Shown in pieces: positions 1 through 10,238 of a stretch of DNA of 64,000 nucleotides. Each line of letters opens with the position of its first letter. Positions within the stretch are counted from its first letter, which is position 1. The notes beneath the pieces are model-generated. The model was given only the letters and a program-made list of their open reading frames with translations, ran no database searches and was not told the DNA's origin. Origin of the DNA: Asanoa sp. WMMD1127 (GTDB taxonomy: Bacteria; Actinomycetota; Actinomycetes; Mycobacteriales; Micromonosporaceae). Location of the stretch: the NCBI RefSeq assembly GCF_029626225.1, contig NZ_JARUBP010000001.1:4712001-4776000 (forward strand), in the 5' to 3' direction. Made by a program: the position numbers and the translations under genes.

Positions 1-2
1 GC

Positions 3-230
3 ATCCCGTACGGGGGCGCGTTCCGCTGGGTCAGCAGCCCGAACTACGCCGGGGAGATCGTGCAGTGGTTCGGGTGGGCGTTGGCGACCTGGTCCCCGGC
101 GGGACTGGCGTTCGCCGTCTACACGACCGCCAACCTGGCCCCGAGGGCGATCGACCACCACGCCTGGTACCGCGAGCGCTTCCCCGACTACCCGGCCGAG
201 CGGCGGGCGCTCGTACCCCATCTGCTGTAG
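3..230 (+). CDS. C-terminal part of a steroid 5-alpha-reductase-like membrane enzyme (5' end outside window)
   Basis: The reading frame is open from the first bases and stops at TAG 228-230, leaving 75 residues. The visible part has the C-terminal signature of the 3-oxo-5-alpha-steroid 4-dehydrogenase / isoprenylcysteine-methyltransferase-like membrane fold: SSPNYAGEIVQWFGWAL, a hydrophobic segment, then HHAWYRERFPDYPAERRALVP. In this family the Y-x-x-x-F-x-x-YP-x-x-R motif lies at the extreme C-terminus near the NADPH site. The protein probably reduces an isoprenoid or steroid-like enone, but the substrate cannot be judged from the tail. Confidence 0.75.
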   Translation: MPYGGAFRWVSSPNYAGEIVQWFGWALATWSPAGLAFAVYTTANLAPRAIDHHAWYRERFPDYPAERRALVPHLL

Positions 231-280
231 CGCAGCACGAGCAGGTCCAGGGCGTCGATCACCGGTCGCGGGCAAGGGAC

Positions 281-1024
281 TCAGGCGGCGGCGTTCCAGA
301 CCGTCAGCGCGTGCCGGACCAGGTCGGCGTTGTCGCTGATCGGTTGGCCGGCGGGGCCCGTGAGGGTGTCCTCGAGTCCGATGCGTGTCGGCAGCCCGAG
401 CCGACCGGCGTGGGCGACCATCGGCCAGCAGGTCTCGTCCTCGCCGTGCAGCAGCCGTGGCCCGCCGACGCGACCCTCGTCGAGGATGGCGAGGATCGCG
501 TCGGCTGTCTCGGCGGTGCCGTCCATGATCTCCACCAGGACGCGGGTCCACGAGCGGCGGGCGGCGGTGGCCAGCGTCCGTGCGTCGGCGGTCGACCACA
601 CGCCGGCCTCGACGCCGATCCCGGCTCGGTCCAACGCCTCGACCAGGTCGTGGAAGCCTGGCTCGCTGACGTTGACCGACGCGAAGTCCGGTCGGGCTGC
701 CGCGGGCAGGTCGGTCCACCTGGTCACGGTCGCCAACCGTCGGCCGGTGTCGCCGTCGCTGATCCACAGGCCGGTGGTCACCCCGACCGGCACGCCTGGA
801 CAGGCCCGGCGGACGGCGGCGACGGCCGCCGCCACGTCGTCGGGCTCCAGCGACTGCGCGCCGTCCCGGTCGCGCGGATGCAGGTGCACCGCCTCGGCGC
901 CGGCGGCGACCGCTGCGGCCGCCGCCGTGGCCAGCTCGTCGGGCGCGGTCGGCACGGCCGGGTGCTCGTCGCGGCGCCGGCCGCCGTTGACGCACGCCTT
1001 GATGCGGGTGATCTCGGGCCGCAC
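281..1024 (-). CDS. Beta-keto acid cleavage enzyme (BKACE / 3-keto-5-aminohexanoate cleavage family)
   Basis: A 247-residue TIM-barrel enzyme of the BKACE family (PF05853). Members use a divalent metal, usually zinc, to condense a beta-keto acid with acetyl-CoA and release acetoacetate and a new CoA ester. Family marks are IKACVNGG at the N-terminus, the metal-binding AVHLHPRD, GVTTG and ASVNVSEPGF. I chose GTG 1024 because GAAAGGA lies just upstream and this start begins right before the conserved IKACVNGG; the longer open frame upstream only mirrors the AAA ATPase gene. It starts 20 bp after that gene ends, so the two may be co-transcribed. It is shorter than many BKACEs (about 270-310 residues). 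The keto acid is unknown. Confidence 0.85.
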   Translation of the reverse strand: MRPEITRIKACVNGGRRRDEHPAVPTAPDELATAAAAAVAAGAEAVHLHPRDRDGAQSLEPDDVAAAVAAVRRACPGVPVGVTTGLWISDGDTGRRLATVTRWTDLPAAARPDFASVNVSEPGFHDLVEALDRAGIGVEAGVWSTADARTLATAARRSWTRVLVEIMDGTAETADAILAILDEGRVGGPRLLHGEDETCWPMVAHAGRLGLPTRIGLEDTLTGPAGQPISDNADLVRHALTVWNAAA

Positions 1025-1044
1025 GAGGATCCTTTCGCAGGTGG

Positions 1045-2187
<1,143 letters not shown>

Positions 2188-2275
2188 CCCTCAATGATCA
2201 CCGCTCAAAGCCCTTGTGGATAGCGGATTTCCCGCAGCGTCGCACGGACTTGACATTCATCCCGATGATGAGCCG

Positions 2276-3667
2276 GTGAAGCTGCGTCGTCGCCGGGCCG
2301 ACCGGGCCTTCGTCGCCATCGTCGGTCTGCTCCTGGTGGCCGGCGTGACGGTGACCGCGCTGCTGTCCCTGCGGGCCGCGGGGTCGGACGGGGACTGGTT
2401 GGGCTGGGTCGCGCTCGCTGCCTGGCTGGTGCTGTTCTTCGTGCTCGGGCTCCGGTTGATCCGGCGCGCTGCGAGCCGGTTCGCCGTCGATGTCGACGCC
2501 GACGGCTGGTCGTTGCGCCTGCCGTCGCTCGAGCGCCGGCTGGGGTGGGGCCAGATCGCGGCGGTGGTCGTGGCCGACGTCCCGGACAGCGGCGGGCGGC
2601 ACGGCGGCGCGCCGGACGCGCGGCTGCTCCTGGTGCCGGCCGACGCGGTCGGATTTCAGGACGCGGCCGCCGAACGCAGCCCACTCGACGGGCGGCCGGC
2701 GCTGAACCTGTGCCGGGTGGACGAGGTGACCGGGGACGCGGACCGTTTCGTCGAGGAACTGGCGGCGTTGGCGGGCGGTCGGCTGCACGACCTGCGCAGT
2801 GCCCGGCCGCCGGAGGGAGCGGTGCGCCTGAGCGAGTTTCCCGCCGGGTCCGACCTCGCGCGGTGGCACCTGCGGCTGGACCGGCGCAAGGCGGTGGTGT
2901 TCGCAGGGTGGTATCTCATCGTCCTCGTACCCGTCCTCGTTCTGGTGGTGCTGGCGACCCGGTGGCACCAGGCGGTGGGGTTCGTCGTCCTGTTGACCGG
3001 CGGGGTCGCGTTGATCCTCGGCTTCTTCGTGGCCATGGACCTGTACGGCGACGGGCGGTTCCTGACCGACCGGGCCGCGCTGGTCGACGGGTCGACGCTG
3101 CGCATCACGTCCGAAGGTTGGGGGACCTCGGTCGACCTGCATTCGGGGACGATGCTCGTGCTGCCGCCGGGGAGGCTGAAGGGAACCGGTCGGGCCTGGG
3201 TGCTCGCGCACCGAGGTCCGAAGGGCAACCCCATCCCGGATCTCCTGCTGACCGATCCGCGCACCGGCCGCCCCCGTCGGCGGGCCGATCTCACCGCGCT
3301 GACCGAGGCCCTGCGCGCCTCACCACACGAGCCGGACCGGGTCGCCGGCCGAGACCTGGCCGACCTGGCCACGCGGACCTCGTACACCGACGCGCCCACC
3401 CCACCGTGGGAGGCCGACTCGCGGACGCGGATCGCATGGGACCTGTGGCGGGCGGTCAAGGGCCTGATCCGGACAGTGCCGCTGGCCCTGGTGGTCGCCG
3501 CCGTGGCGATGGCCGGCGGCGCGGTGTTGGACGCCGCGCCGTTCACCGGGCCGGCGATCCTCATCACGGCGACGGTCCTGGGCAGCGTGTGGCTCGCCTA
3601 CGCGCTCTACCGCGTGTACGCGTTCGTGACCCAGGTCATCTGGACGGTCGCCCAAGCGTTCCGCTGA
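2276..3667 (+). CDS. Uncharacterised multi-pass membrane protein
   Basis: 463 residues from GTG 2276. The frame stays open 20 codons further upstream, but that part is hydrophilic and unlike the rest; the GTG start puts charged residues (KLRRRRADR) directly before the first membrane helix. Three hydrophobic regions are visible: two helices at the N-terminus, two in the middle (AGWYLIVLVPVLVLVVL and VVLLTGGVALILGFFVAM) and two or three at the C-terminus. They are separated by soluble loops of roughly 100 residues each. I recognise no family. The layout suggests a PH-like or sensor-type membrane protein, which is only inference. Confidence 0.65.
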   Translation: MKLRRRRADRAFVAIVGLLLVAGVTVTALLSLRAAGSDGDWLGWVALAAWLVLFFVLGLRLIRRAASRFAVDVDADGWSLRLPSLERRLGWGQIAAVVVADVPDSGGRHGGAPDARLLLVPADAVGFQDAAAERSPLDGRPALNLCRVDEVTGDADRFVEELAALAGGRLHDLRSARPPEGAVRLSEFPAGSDLARWHLRLDRRKAVVFAGWYLIVLVPVLVLVVLATRWHQAVGFVVLLTGGVALILGFFVAMDLYGDGRFLTDRAALVDGSTLRITSEGWGTSVDLHSGTMLVLPPGRLKGTGRAWVLAHRGPKGNPIPDLLLTDPRTGRPRRRADLTALTEALRASPHEPDRVAGRDLADLATRTSYTDAPTPPWEADSRTRIAWDLWRAVKGLIRTVPLALVVAAVAMAGGAVLDAAPFTGPAILITATVLGSVWLAYALYRVYAFVTQVIWTVAQAFR

Positions 3668-3683
3668 GGGTGGCTGCAGCGCA

Positions 3684-4013
3684 CTACCCACGGTCCGCGA
3701 GCTCGTCGATGACCAGGAGGTCGTCGCGGCGGAGGCCCGAACGGTAGGCCACCCGGCCGACCATGTGGGCCGCCACCGGCGCCGTGGTCAGTTGGAACGC
3801 GCCGATCAGCACGAGCGTCGTGATGTCGACCGTGTTGCGGAAGCGCAGCGCGCACCCGAGCAGCACCAGCAACAGGCCCAACACCTGGGGCTTCGTCGCG
3901 GCATGCATGCGGGACAGGATGTCCGGGAACCGGTTCAGGGCAACCCCGGCCGCCAAACTGAACAGCGCCCCTGCGATCAGGCACGCCGACGCGGCCGCGT
4001 CCAGGGCGCTCAT
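3684..4013 (-). CDS. mnhG: Na+/H+ antiporter subunit G
   Basis: 109 residues with three hydrophobic segments. The SRMHAATKPQVLGLLLVLLG stretch is the hallmark of MnhG/MrpG, a small membrane subunit of the heteromeric Mrp antiporter, which exchanges cytoplasmic Na+ (and K+ in some species) for external H+. It is last in the mnhABCDEFG operon; its ATG overlaps the mnhF stop as ATGA at 4010-4013, indicating translational coupling. It ends 16 bp from the convergent membrane protein gene. Confidence 0.93.
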   Translation of the reverse strand: MSALDAAASACLIAGALFSLAAGVALNRFPDILSRMHAATKPQVLGLLLVLLGCALRFRNTVDITTLVLIGAFQLTTAPVAAHMVGRVAYRSGLRRDDLLVIDELADRG

Positions 4014-4258
4014 TTCATGTTCCGCGCGACGCTGACCGACCCCACGAAGCCCAAAATGGACAGCACGACGAGCACCGGCAGGGCGGTGGCGTCCTGCGTG
4101 TAGGCGGCCTCCGCGGCGATGGCGGAGACGATGACGGCCAGCACCACGTCGGTGGCGACCACGCGGTCCAGGATGGACGGTCCGCGCACGATGCGGACCA
4201 GGGCGAGCAGCGCGGCGACCGCCAGGATGACGGTCACGGTGATGGCGACGATGGTCAT
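4010..4258 (-). CDS. mnhF: Na+/H+ antiporter subunit F
   Basis: 82 residues with three transmembrane helices, the usual size of MnhF/MrpF. The RIVRGPSILDRVVATDVV segment is the family signature; the conserved Asp residues sit in or next to the second helix. The start overlaps the mnhE stop (ATGA, 4255-4258) and its own stop overlaps the mnhG start. All Mrp subunits are generally needed for antiport activity, so the intact F and G genes support a working complex. Confidence 0.93.
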   Translation of the reverse strand: MTIVAITVTVILAVAALLALVRIVRGPSILDRVVATDVVLAVIVSAIAAEAAYTQDATALPVLVVLSILGFVGSVSVARNMK

Positions 4259-4794
4259 GGGACAACTCCGTTGGAGACACGGGCGACCTCGGCCGGCGCG
4301 CCGATCGCCTCGACGATCCGGCGTTCCAGGGCGAGCACGTCGCGGTGGAAGTGTTCGGCGTCCACCCGGTCGCGGACGTCGAGGACATGGACGTAGAGCA
4401 CCCCGGCCGCGCGGTCGACCTCGAGGATCAGGCTGCCGGGGAGCAGCGTGAGCGCCTCCGCCGTCAACGTCAGGTTGAGGTCCGTGTTGACGCGCAGGCG
4501 CACGCCGATGATGGCGCTGCGGGGCGGCTCGCCGGGCCGGAACGCCAGCGCGGCCACTTGGACGCTGGCCAGGACCAGGTCCCACAGGAACAGGGCCGCG
4601 AAGCGCAGCAACGGGATCGGGCGGAGGCGGCCGCCGAAGACGACGGGCGGCAGCGGGAAGGCAATCAGCACGACACCGGCGACGAGCAGGCCGCCGATCA
4701 GGTTCGCCCAGCTGAACGTGCCCCACAGCAGGATCCAGACGAGGGTCATGCCGAGCAGGGCACCGATGGTGTTGTTGCGCCGGGTCCGGTTCAC
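4255..4794 (-). CDS. mnhE: Na+/H+ antiporter subunit E
   Basis: 179 residues. Two close hydrophobic segments (GALLGMTLVWILLWGTF and LIGGLLVAGVVLIAF) are followed by a cytoplasmic domain with LTLTAEALTLLPGSLILEVD and YVHVLDV, the standard MnhE signature. The GTG start at 4794 overlaps the mnhD stop. The subunit helps assemble or stabilise the Mrp complex rather than carrying an obvious ion pathway. Confidence 0.93.
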   Translation of the reverse strand: MNRTRRNNTIGALLGMTLVWILLWGTFSWANLIGGLLVAGVVLIAFPLPPVVFGGRLRPIPLLRFAALFLWDLVLASVQVAALAFRPGEPPRSAIIGVRLRVNTDLNLTLTAEALTLLPGSLILEVDRAAGVLYVHVLDVRDRVDAEHFHRDVLALERRIVEAIGAPAEVARVSNGVVP

Positions 4795-6293
4795 CGCGCG
4801 GCCCCGCGGACGGCCTCGACGTAGGGCACCCGGTCGAGCAGGTCGCCGGCCGCGTCGGTGGTGACGTCGAACAGCGGACCGGCGACGACCGTCAGCCCGA
4901 CGCCGAGCACGACGAGCACGACGGTCGAGCCGAGCATCAGCAGTGACATCGGCCCGCGGTCGGTCGGCGGCGTGGCGGGCGGGCGGCGCCAGAAGGCCAG
5001 GTTCCAGACGCGGGCGATGGCGTACAGCGTCAGCAGGCTCGTCGCCAGTGCGGCGGCGACCAACGCCCAGCGGAGCCCGCCCCCGGCCGCGCTGCCGGCC
5101 TCGATCAGGCCCAGCTTGCCGAGGAAGCCGGAGAACGGCGGGATGCCCGCGAGGTTGAGCGCCGGCACGAAGAACAGCACCGCCAGCATCGGCGACAGGG
5201 TCGCGAGGCCGCCGAGGCGTTCGAGGGCCGTGGTGCCGCCGTACCGCTCGACCAGGCCGACGACGAGGAACAGCGTGGTCTGGATGGTGATGTGGTGCAC
5301 CACGTAGAAGATGGCGGAGGAGAGCCCGAGCTGGTTGGCCAGGCCGATGCCGAACAGCATGTAGCCGATGTGACTGACCAGGGTGAACGAGAGCAGCCGC
5401 TTGACGTCGGACTGCGCGATCGCGCCCAGGATGCCGACCAGCATCGTCAGCAGGGCCAGCACGAGCATCAGCTCGCGGGTCGGGCCGCCGGGGAAGAGCA
5501 GGGTCTCGACGCGGATGATGGCGTACAGGCCGACCTTGGTCAGCAGGCCGGCGAAGACGGCGGTGACCGGCGCGAGCGCGGTCGGGTAGCTGTCCGGCAA
5601 CCAGAACGCGAGCGGGAAGACCGCCGCCTTGATGCCGAACGCCAGCAGCAGCACGCAGTTGAGCATCAGCCGCAACCCGTCGGGCAGCGCGTCGAGCCGG
5701 CCGGCGAGCTGGGCCATGTTGAGGGTGCCGGCCGCGGCATAGACCAGGCCGACCCCGGCCAGGAAGATCAGGGACGAGAGCAGACTGACCACGACGTACG
5801 TCGTGCCGGCGCGCACCCGGTCCTCGGTCGCGCCGACGGTGATCAGCACGTAGCTCGCGACGAGCAGGATCTCGAAGCCCACGTAGAGGTTGAACAGGTC
5901 GCCGGAGAGGAACGCGTTGGTGACGCCGGCCGTCAGCACCAGGTAGCTCGGGTGGTAGATCGACAGCGGCGTGTCCTCGCTGCCGTCGGCCATGCCCTGG
6001 CCGATCGAGTAGACGAGCACGCACAGCGTCACCGCGGCCGAGACGACCAGCATGAGCGCGGAGAACTGGTCGGCCACCAGCACGATGCCGGTCGGCACCG
6101 GCCACGCGCCGACGGCGACGACCAGCGGTCCGTCGGCCGAGACGATCGCGAGCAGCGCGATGGCCACGCCGAGCACGCCGGCCAGCGCGGCCAGGCTGAC
6201 CAGCCGCTGCGCCTGCGGGAACCGGGTGAGCATGAGGGTGATCGCCGCGCCCAGCAGCGGGATGACGACCGGCAGCGGGACGAGCGCGGTCAC
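4791..6293 (-). CDS. mnhD: Na+/H+ antiporter subunit D (NuoN/NuoM-like)
   Basis: 500 residues, about 14 transmembrane helices, proton-conducting membrane transporter family (PF00361). Visible proton-path residues include Glu in YVGFEILLVASYVLI and Lys in LLTKVGLYAIIR. QSDVKRLLSFTLVSHIGYM and VVHHITIQTTLFLVVG are typical broken-helix regions; the last has Gln where many relatives have Lys. GTG 6293 overlaps the mnhC stop (6290-6293). MnhD is homologous to complex I antiporter-like subunits and is taken to carry protons in the antiport cycle. Confidence 0.95.
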   Translation of the reverse strand: MTALVPLPVVIPLLGAAITLMLTRFPQAQRLVSLAALAGVLGVAIALLAIVSADGPLVVAVGAWPVPTGIVLVADQFSALMLVVSAAVTLCVLVYSIGQGMADGSEDTPLSIYHPSYLVLTAGVTNAFLSGDLFNLYVGFEILLVASYVLITVGATEDRVRAGTTYVVVSLLSSLIFLAGVGLVYAAAGTLNMAQLAGRLDALPDGLRLMLNCVLLLAFGIKAAVFPLAFWLPDSYPTALAPVTAVFAGLLTKVGLYAIIRVETLLFPGGPTRELMLVLALLTMLVGILGAIAQSDVKRLLSFTLVSHIGYMLFGIGLANQLGLSSAIFYVVHHITIQTTLFLVVGLVERYGGTTALERLGGLATLSPMLAVLFFVPALNLAGIPPFSGFLGKLGLIEAGSAAGGGLRWALVAAALATSLLTLYAIARVWNLAFWRRPPATPPTDRGPMSLLMLGSTVVLVVLGVGLTVVAGPLFDVTTDAAGDLLDRVPYVEAVRGAAR

Positions 6294-6703
6294 GGCGCCA
6301 CCTGCGGCTCGTCGTCGTCGAGGTCCTCGACCTCGGGGCCGGCGTCGCGCTCGGCGAGCTCGACGATCCGGCGGTCCTCGACGTCGTCCTGCACCTCGTC
6401 GTGGCCGACCAGCCGCCAGCTCCGGTAGGCCAGCGCCAGCAGGAACGCCGTCAGGCCCAGCGTGATGACGATCGCGGTGAGGATCATCGCCTGCGGCAGC
6501 GGGTCGGCCATCTCGCCGTCCGGTGTGGTGCCGACGATCGGCGGCCCGCCGAACCGCCCGCCCGCGAGGATCAGCACGTTGACGCCGTTGGCCAGCAGGA
6601 CCACGCCCATCAGCACCCGGGTCAGGCTGCGCTCCAGCAGCAGGATCACGCCGGCGGCGACGAGCACCCCGACCACCGCGACGTACGTCAGGTTCGGCGT
6701 CAT
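6290..6703 (-). CDS. mnhC: Na+/H+ antiporter subunit C (NuoK-like)
   Basis: 137 residues with three transmembrane helices related to NuoK; family motif GVVLLANGVNVLILAGG and QAMILTAIVITLGLTAFLLALAYR. The tail is unusually long and acidic (VEDRRIVELAERDAGPEVEDLDDDE), probably cytoplasmic. ATG 6703 overlaps the end of the fused A/B gene as ATGA. Confidence 0.94.
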   Translation of the reverse strand: MTPNLTYVAVVGVLVAAGVILLLERSLTRVLMGVVLLANGVNVLILAGGRFGGPPIVGTTPDGEMADPLPQAMILTAIVITLGLTAFLLALAYRSWRLVGHDEVQDDVEDRRIVELAERDAGPEVEDLDDDEPQVAP

Positions 6704-9459
6704 CCGGCGGCCACCCCCTGCCGGTCGATCTCGCCGCCGAGGCTGCGCAGCACGTCGAGCATGAGGCCGACCACGACCAGGTAGACGCCGATGTCGAAGA
6801 AGATCGAGGTGACCAGGTGCACGTCGCCGAGCACCGGGACGTGCCGGTCGACGATCGCCGACTGCAGCACCTGGCCGCCGGCCAGCATCGCCAGCACGCC
6901 GGTGCCGACCGCCACGACGAGCCCGGCGCCGAGCACCGCGCCCGCGTCGACCGGCGCGGCGGCGTGCAGCTCGGCCTGGCCGCCGGCGAGATAGCGGACC
7001 GCGAGCGCGAGCCCCGCCACCAGACCGCCGGCGAAGCCGCCGCCGGGGGCGTTGTGGCCCGAGAACAGCAGGAAGATCGAGAACAGCACGATCGTGTGGA
7101 AGACCAGGCGGGTGACGACCTGCAGGATGATCGACTCCCCGCTGGGACCGGCCCGCAGCCAGCCCGGCGGCGCCTCCGGCCCGGGCACGCCCCGGCGGCG
7201 GCGCAGCGCCTCACTGCGCCGGAAGATCAGGCTGGCCACACCGGTGGCCGCGACGACCAGCACCGCGATCTCGCCCATCGTGTCCCAGGCCCGGATGTCG
7301 ACCAGGATCACGTTGACGATGTTGTCGCCGCCGCCGAACGAGGGGGCCAGCTCCGCGTACACCTCGGAGACGGGCGCCGCCTCGCGGGCGCCGACGGCCA
7401 CGTAGGTCATGCCCGCCGCGACCGCGCCGACCCCGATGCCGACCGCGATCCGGCCGAGCCGGCTGGTGCGGATGGGCCGCTCCGAGAACTTAGCCGGCAG
7501 CCGGCGCAGCACCAGCACGACCATCGCGATCGTGGCGGTCTCGACCAGGAACTGGGTGAGCGCCAGGTCCGGCGCGCCCTGCAGGATGAACAGCACGGCC
7601 ACGCCGTAGCCGGACACGCCGACGAGGATCATCGCGGTCAGCCGGCGCAGCGCGCGCACGGCGGCCACGGCCGCGACGACGATCCCGCCACCGACGATGA
7701 CCTGCAGCGACGTGTCCCAGGCCCGGGCGTCGTCGGGCCACGGCGCGGCGCCGATCAGGATGCCGCCCAGCCCGGCGACCAGCGCGAGCAGGATGACGAC
7801 GAGATAGAACGGGAGCGAGCCGCGCTGGGTGGCGCCGGTCAGCTCGACGGCGGTCCGGTCGAGACCGCCCATCACCTTCCAGTACGCGGTGTCGCCGTCG
7901 AACGGCAGCGCGGCGCGCGGGATCCGGTGGCGGACGGCGAACAGCGCGGCGCCGGCGACCAGCGCGAGGACGCTCAGCCCCAATGGGCCGTTGAAGCCGT
8001 GCCAGACCGCGAGGTGGTAGTCGCCGCCGTCCGGGAACAGGTCGGCGTAGGGCGCGAGGGTGCCGCCGAGCGGCGCGGCGGCCGCGCCGACACCGAGGCC
8101 GGCCACGGCGAGCACCGCCGGACCGGCCAGCCAGTCGGACGCGATGGGCCGCGGGGTGGTCGTGGCGACGCCGGGTTTGTCGGCGAAGGCGCCCCAGAGG
8201 AACCGCAGGGTGTAGGCGACGGTGAGCACCGAGCCGAGCACCAGCGCGGCCAGCACCACGAGGTCGCCGGCGCCGTTGCCGTGCAGGAAGGCGGCGTACG
8301 CGGCCTCCTTGCCGACGAACCCCGCGAACGGCGGCAGCCCCGCCATCGACGCTCCGGCCAGCACCGCCACGGCGGCCAGCCAGGGCGCCCGGCGGCCGAG
8401 ACCGGAGAGCTCCCGCAGGTCGCGGGTGCCGGTGTTGACGTCGATGATGCCGACCACCAGGAACAGCGTCGACTTGAACAGCGCGTGGGCCAGCAGCTGG
8501 GCGGCGCCGGCCAGGCCCGCGTCGTGGGTCGCCCCGCCGAACACCGCCGTCAGCAGGCCCAGCTGGCTGACCGTGCCGTACGCCAGGAGCAGTTTGAGGT
8601 CGTGCTGGCGCAGCGCGGTCCAGCCGGCCAGCAGCATCGTGACCACGCCGGTGACCAGCAGCAACGGCCGCCAGGGCTGATCGGCGCCGAGCGCGGGACC
8701 CAGCAGCGCGACCAGGAAGACGCCGGCCTTGACCATGGCCGCGGCGTGCAGGTAGGCGCTGACCGGGGTGGGCGCGGCCATGGCACTCGGCAGCCAGAAG
8801 CTGAACGGGAAGATCGCCGACTTGCTGAGCGCGCCGATCACGATCAGCACGACCGCGGCCGCGATCAGGCCGCCGCCCGGCGGTGGGTTCCGCTCGATCT
8901 CGGACCAGCGGAAGGAGCCGGCGACCTGGCCGAGGATGACGAAGCCCGCCAGCATCGCCAGCCCACCGAGCGTGGTGACCAGCAGCGCCTGGGTCGCCGC
9001 CCGCCGGTTCTTGCGCCGGGTCGGGTCCTGGGCGATCAGCAGGTACGAGAAGATCGTGGTCAGCTCCCAGAACACGTACAGCAGGAGCAGGTTGTCGGAC
9101 ACCACCAGGCCGAACATGGCGCCGGCGAACGCGACGAAGACACCCGCGTACCGGCCGAGTCCTGGTGTCCCGGCCGGGAAGTAGCGGGCGCTGTAGATCA
9201 GCACGAGCGCGCCGATGCCGCCGACCAGGACCACCATCAGCCAGGACAGGGTGGCCATCCGCAGGTCGACCGCGAGGCCGAGGTCGGGCACCCAGGTGTA
9301 GGTCTCGACGACGGCGGCGCGGTTGGTCAGGGCCAGTGCCCAGCAGAGGGCGGCCAGGGGTGCGAGCGCGACCAGGTAGAGCGCCCTGCGGCCCAGCCAG
9401 CGGACCAGCGCCGGGGCAGCCACCGCCACGACGGCGTGGACCACCACGAGCGCGAGCAC
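6700..9459 (-). CDS. mnhA: Na+/H+ antiporter subunit A fused to subunit B
   Basis: 919 residues. The N-terminal 500 or so residues are a NuoL/MrpA-type transporter ([61 protein letters not shown]). Next comes the MrpA C-terminal hydrogenase-4-like part ([17 protein letters not shown]), and then an MnhB domain ([19 protein letters not shown]) to the end. Because B is fused, no separate mnhB exists here. The frame is open to ATG 9486, but the residues before GTG 9459 look non-coding. TACCCT, a plausible -10, ends 6 bases before the GTG, which would make the operon leaderless. It is first of six overlapping genes. Confidence 0.93.
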   Translation of the reverse strand: MLALVVVHAVVAVAAPALVRWLGRRALYLVALAPLAALCWALALTNRAAVVETYTWVPDLGLAVDLRMATLSWLMVVLVGGIGALVLIYSARYFPAGTPGLGRYAGVFVAFAGAMFGLVVSDNLLLLYVFWELTTIFSYLLIAQDPTRRKNRRAATQALLVTTLGGLAMLAGFVILGQVAGSFRWSEIERNPPPGGGLIAAAVVLIVIGALSKSAIFPFSFWLPSAMAAPTPVSAYLHAAAMVKAGVFLVALLGPALGADQPWRPLLLVTGVVTMLLAGWTALRQHDLKLLLAYGTVSQLGLLTAVFGGATHDAGLAGAAQLLAHALFKSTLFLVVGIIDVNTGTRDLRELSGLGRRAPWLAAVAVLAGASMAGLPPFAGFVGKEAAYAAFLHGNGAGDLVVLAALVLGSVLTVAYTLRFLWGAFADKPGVATTTPRPIASDWLAGPAVLAVAGLGVGAAAAPLGGTLAPYADLFPDGGDYHLAVWHGFNGPLGLSVLALVAGAALFAVRHRIPRAALPFDGDTAYWKVMGGLDRTAVELTGATQRGSLPFYLVVILLALVAGLGGILIGAAPWPDDARAWDTSLQVIVGGGIVVAAVAAVRALRRLTAMILVGVSGYGVAVLFILQGAPDLALTQFLVETATIAMVVLVLRRLPAKFSERPIRTSRLGRIAVGIGVGAVAAGMTYVAVGAREAAPVSEVYAELAPSFGGGDNIVNVILVDIRAWDTMGEIAVLVVAATGVASLIFRRSEALRRRRGVPGPEAPPGWLRAGPSGESIILQVVTRLVFHTIVLFSIFLLFSGHNAPGGGFAGGLVAGLALAVRYLAGGQAELHAAAPVDAGAVLGAGLVVAVGTGVLAMLAGGQVLQSAIVDRHVPVLGDVHLVTSIFFDIGVYLVVVGLMLDVLRSLGGEIDRQGVAAG

Positions 9460-9598
9460 ACGCCCAGGGTAGGCGCAATGCCGCATTTAGGACGTTAGGT
9501 CGGCTCATGACGCGTGTGTCGCGCTGGCGGGTGGTAGTAGGCTCGGCACGTACGAGACGTCCCCGTCATGGCGTCTGTCCATGGTGGAAGGAGTCTCG

Positions 9599-10228
9599 AT
9601 GCCGCTCACTCCGGCCGACGTCCACAACATCGCCTTCAGCAAGCCCTCGATCGGCAAGCGCGGCTATGACGAGGAGGAGGTCGACGCGTTCCTGGACTCG
9701 CTCGAGCAGGAGCTCGTCCGCCTCATCGAGGAGAACCACCGGCTGCGGGCCCTGGCCGCTCGCGAGCCGGCGGGCGTCGATCCGCGGCTGGCCGAAGCCG
9801 TCGACGAGGCCGCTGCCGATCTTGGCCGTGCCCAGCGGGCGGCCCGGGCGATGGAGGCCGAGCTCCACGAGGCGCGTTCCGCGCGGCGGGGCCCGGACCG
9901 TCCCGCGGTGTCGCCGCAGGTGCTGACCATGGCCGAGCGCAGCGCCGACAGCCACGTCGGCGAGGCCCGCCGGGCCGCCGACGACCTGCTGTCCGAGGCC
10001 CGCGCGACGGCGCGGCACATCACGGACGAGGCGCTGGCCGCGGCCGCCACCTTGGACCTGGACGCCCGCCGCCGGCACCAGGAGGCCATCGACGCCGTCG
10101 ACGCCGAGCGCGCCGCCACGCTCGCTCAGATCGAGGAGCTGGAGGCCCTGGGGGGTCAATATCGTGCCTTGCTCCGCGGGCACGTGGAGAGCGAGATGCG
10201 GCGCCTCGGCGGTCGCGAGGCGCCCTGA
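9599..10228 (+). CDS. DivIVA-domain coiled-coil protein (Wag31-like)
   Basis: 209 residues. The first 60 residues are a DivIVA domain close to Wag31 (MPLTPADVHNIAFSKPSIGK, then GYDEEEVDAFLD). The rest is an Ala/Glu/Arg-rich coiled coil in two parts, split by a short proline-containing hinge near residue 100. DivIVA proteins bind curved membrane at cell poles and septa and direct polar growth in actinobacteria. ATG 9599 is preceded by GGAAGGAG and fits the family start; an in-frame ATG at 9581 lies upstream of this ribosome site. The essential wag31 copy usually sits beside ftsZ, so this is probably a second paralogue. Confidence 0.88.
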   Translation: MPLTPADVHNIAFSKPSIGKRGYDEEEVDAFLDSLEQELVRLIEENHRLRALAAREPAGVDPRLAEAVDEAAADLGRAQRAARAMEAELHEARSARRGPDRPAVSPQVLTMAERSADSHVGEARRAADDLLSEARATARHITDEALAAAATLDLDARRRHQEAIDAVDAERAATLAQIEELEALGGQYRALLRGHVESEMRRLGGREAP

Positions 10229-10238
10229 GCCGCCAGCG

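Noticed and set aside
2250-2255. TTGACA as promoter for the membrane protein at 2276
   Set aside because: Seventeen bases later lies the start codon itself, with no -10-like hexamer.
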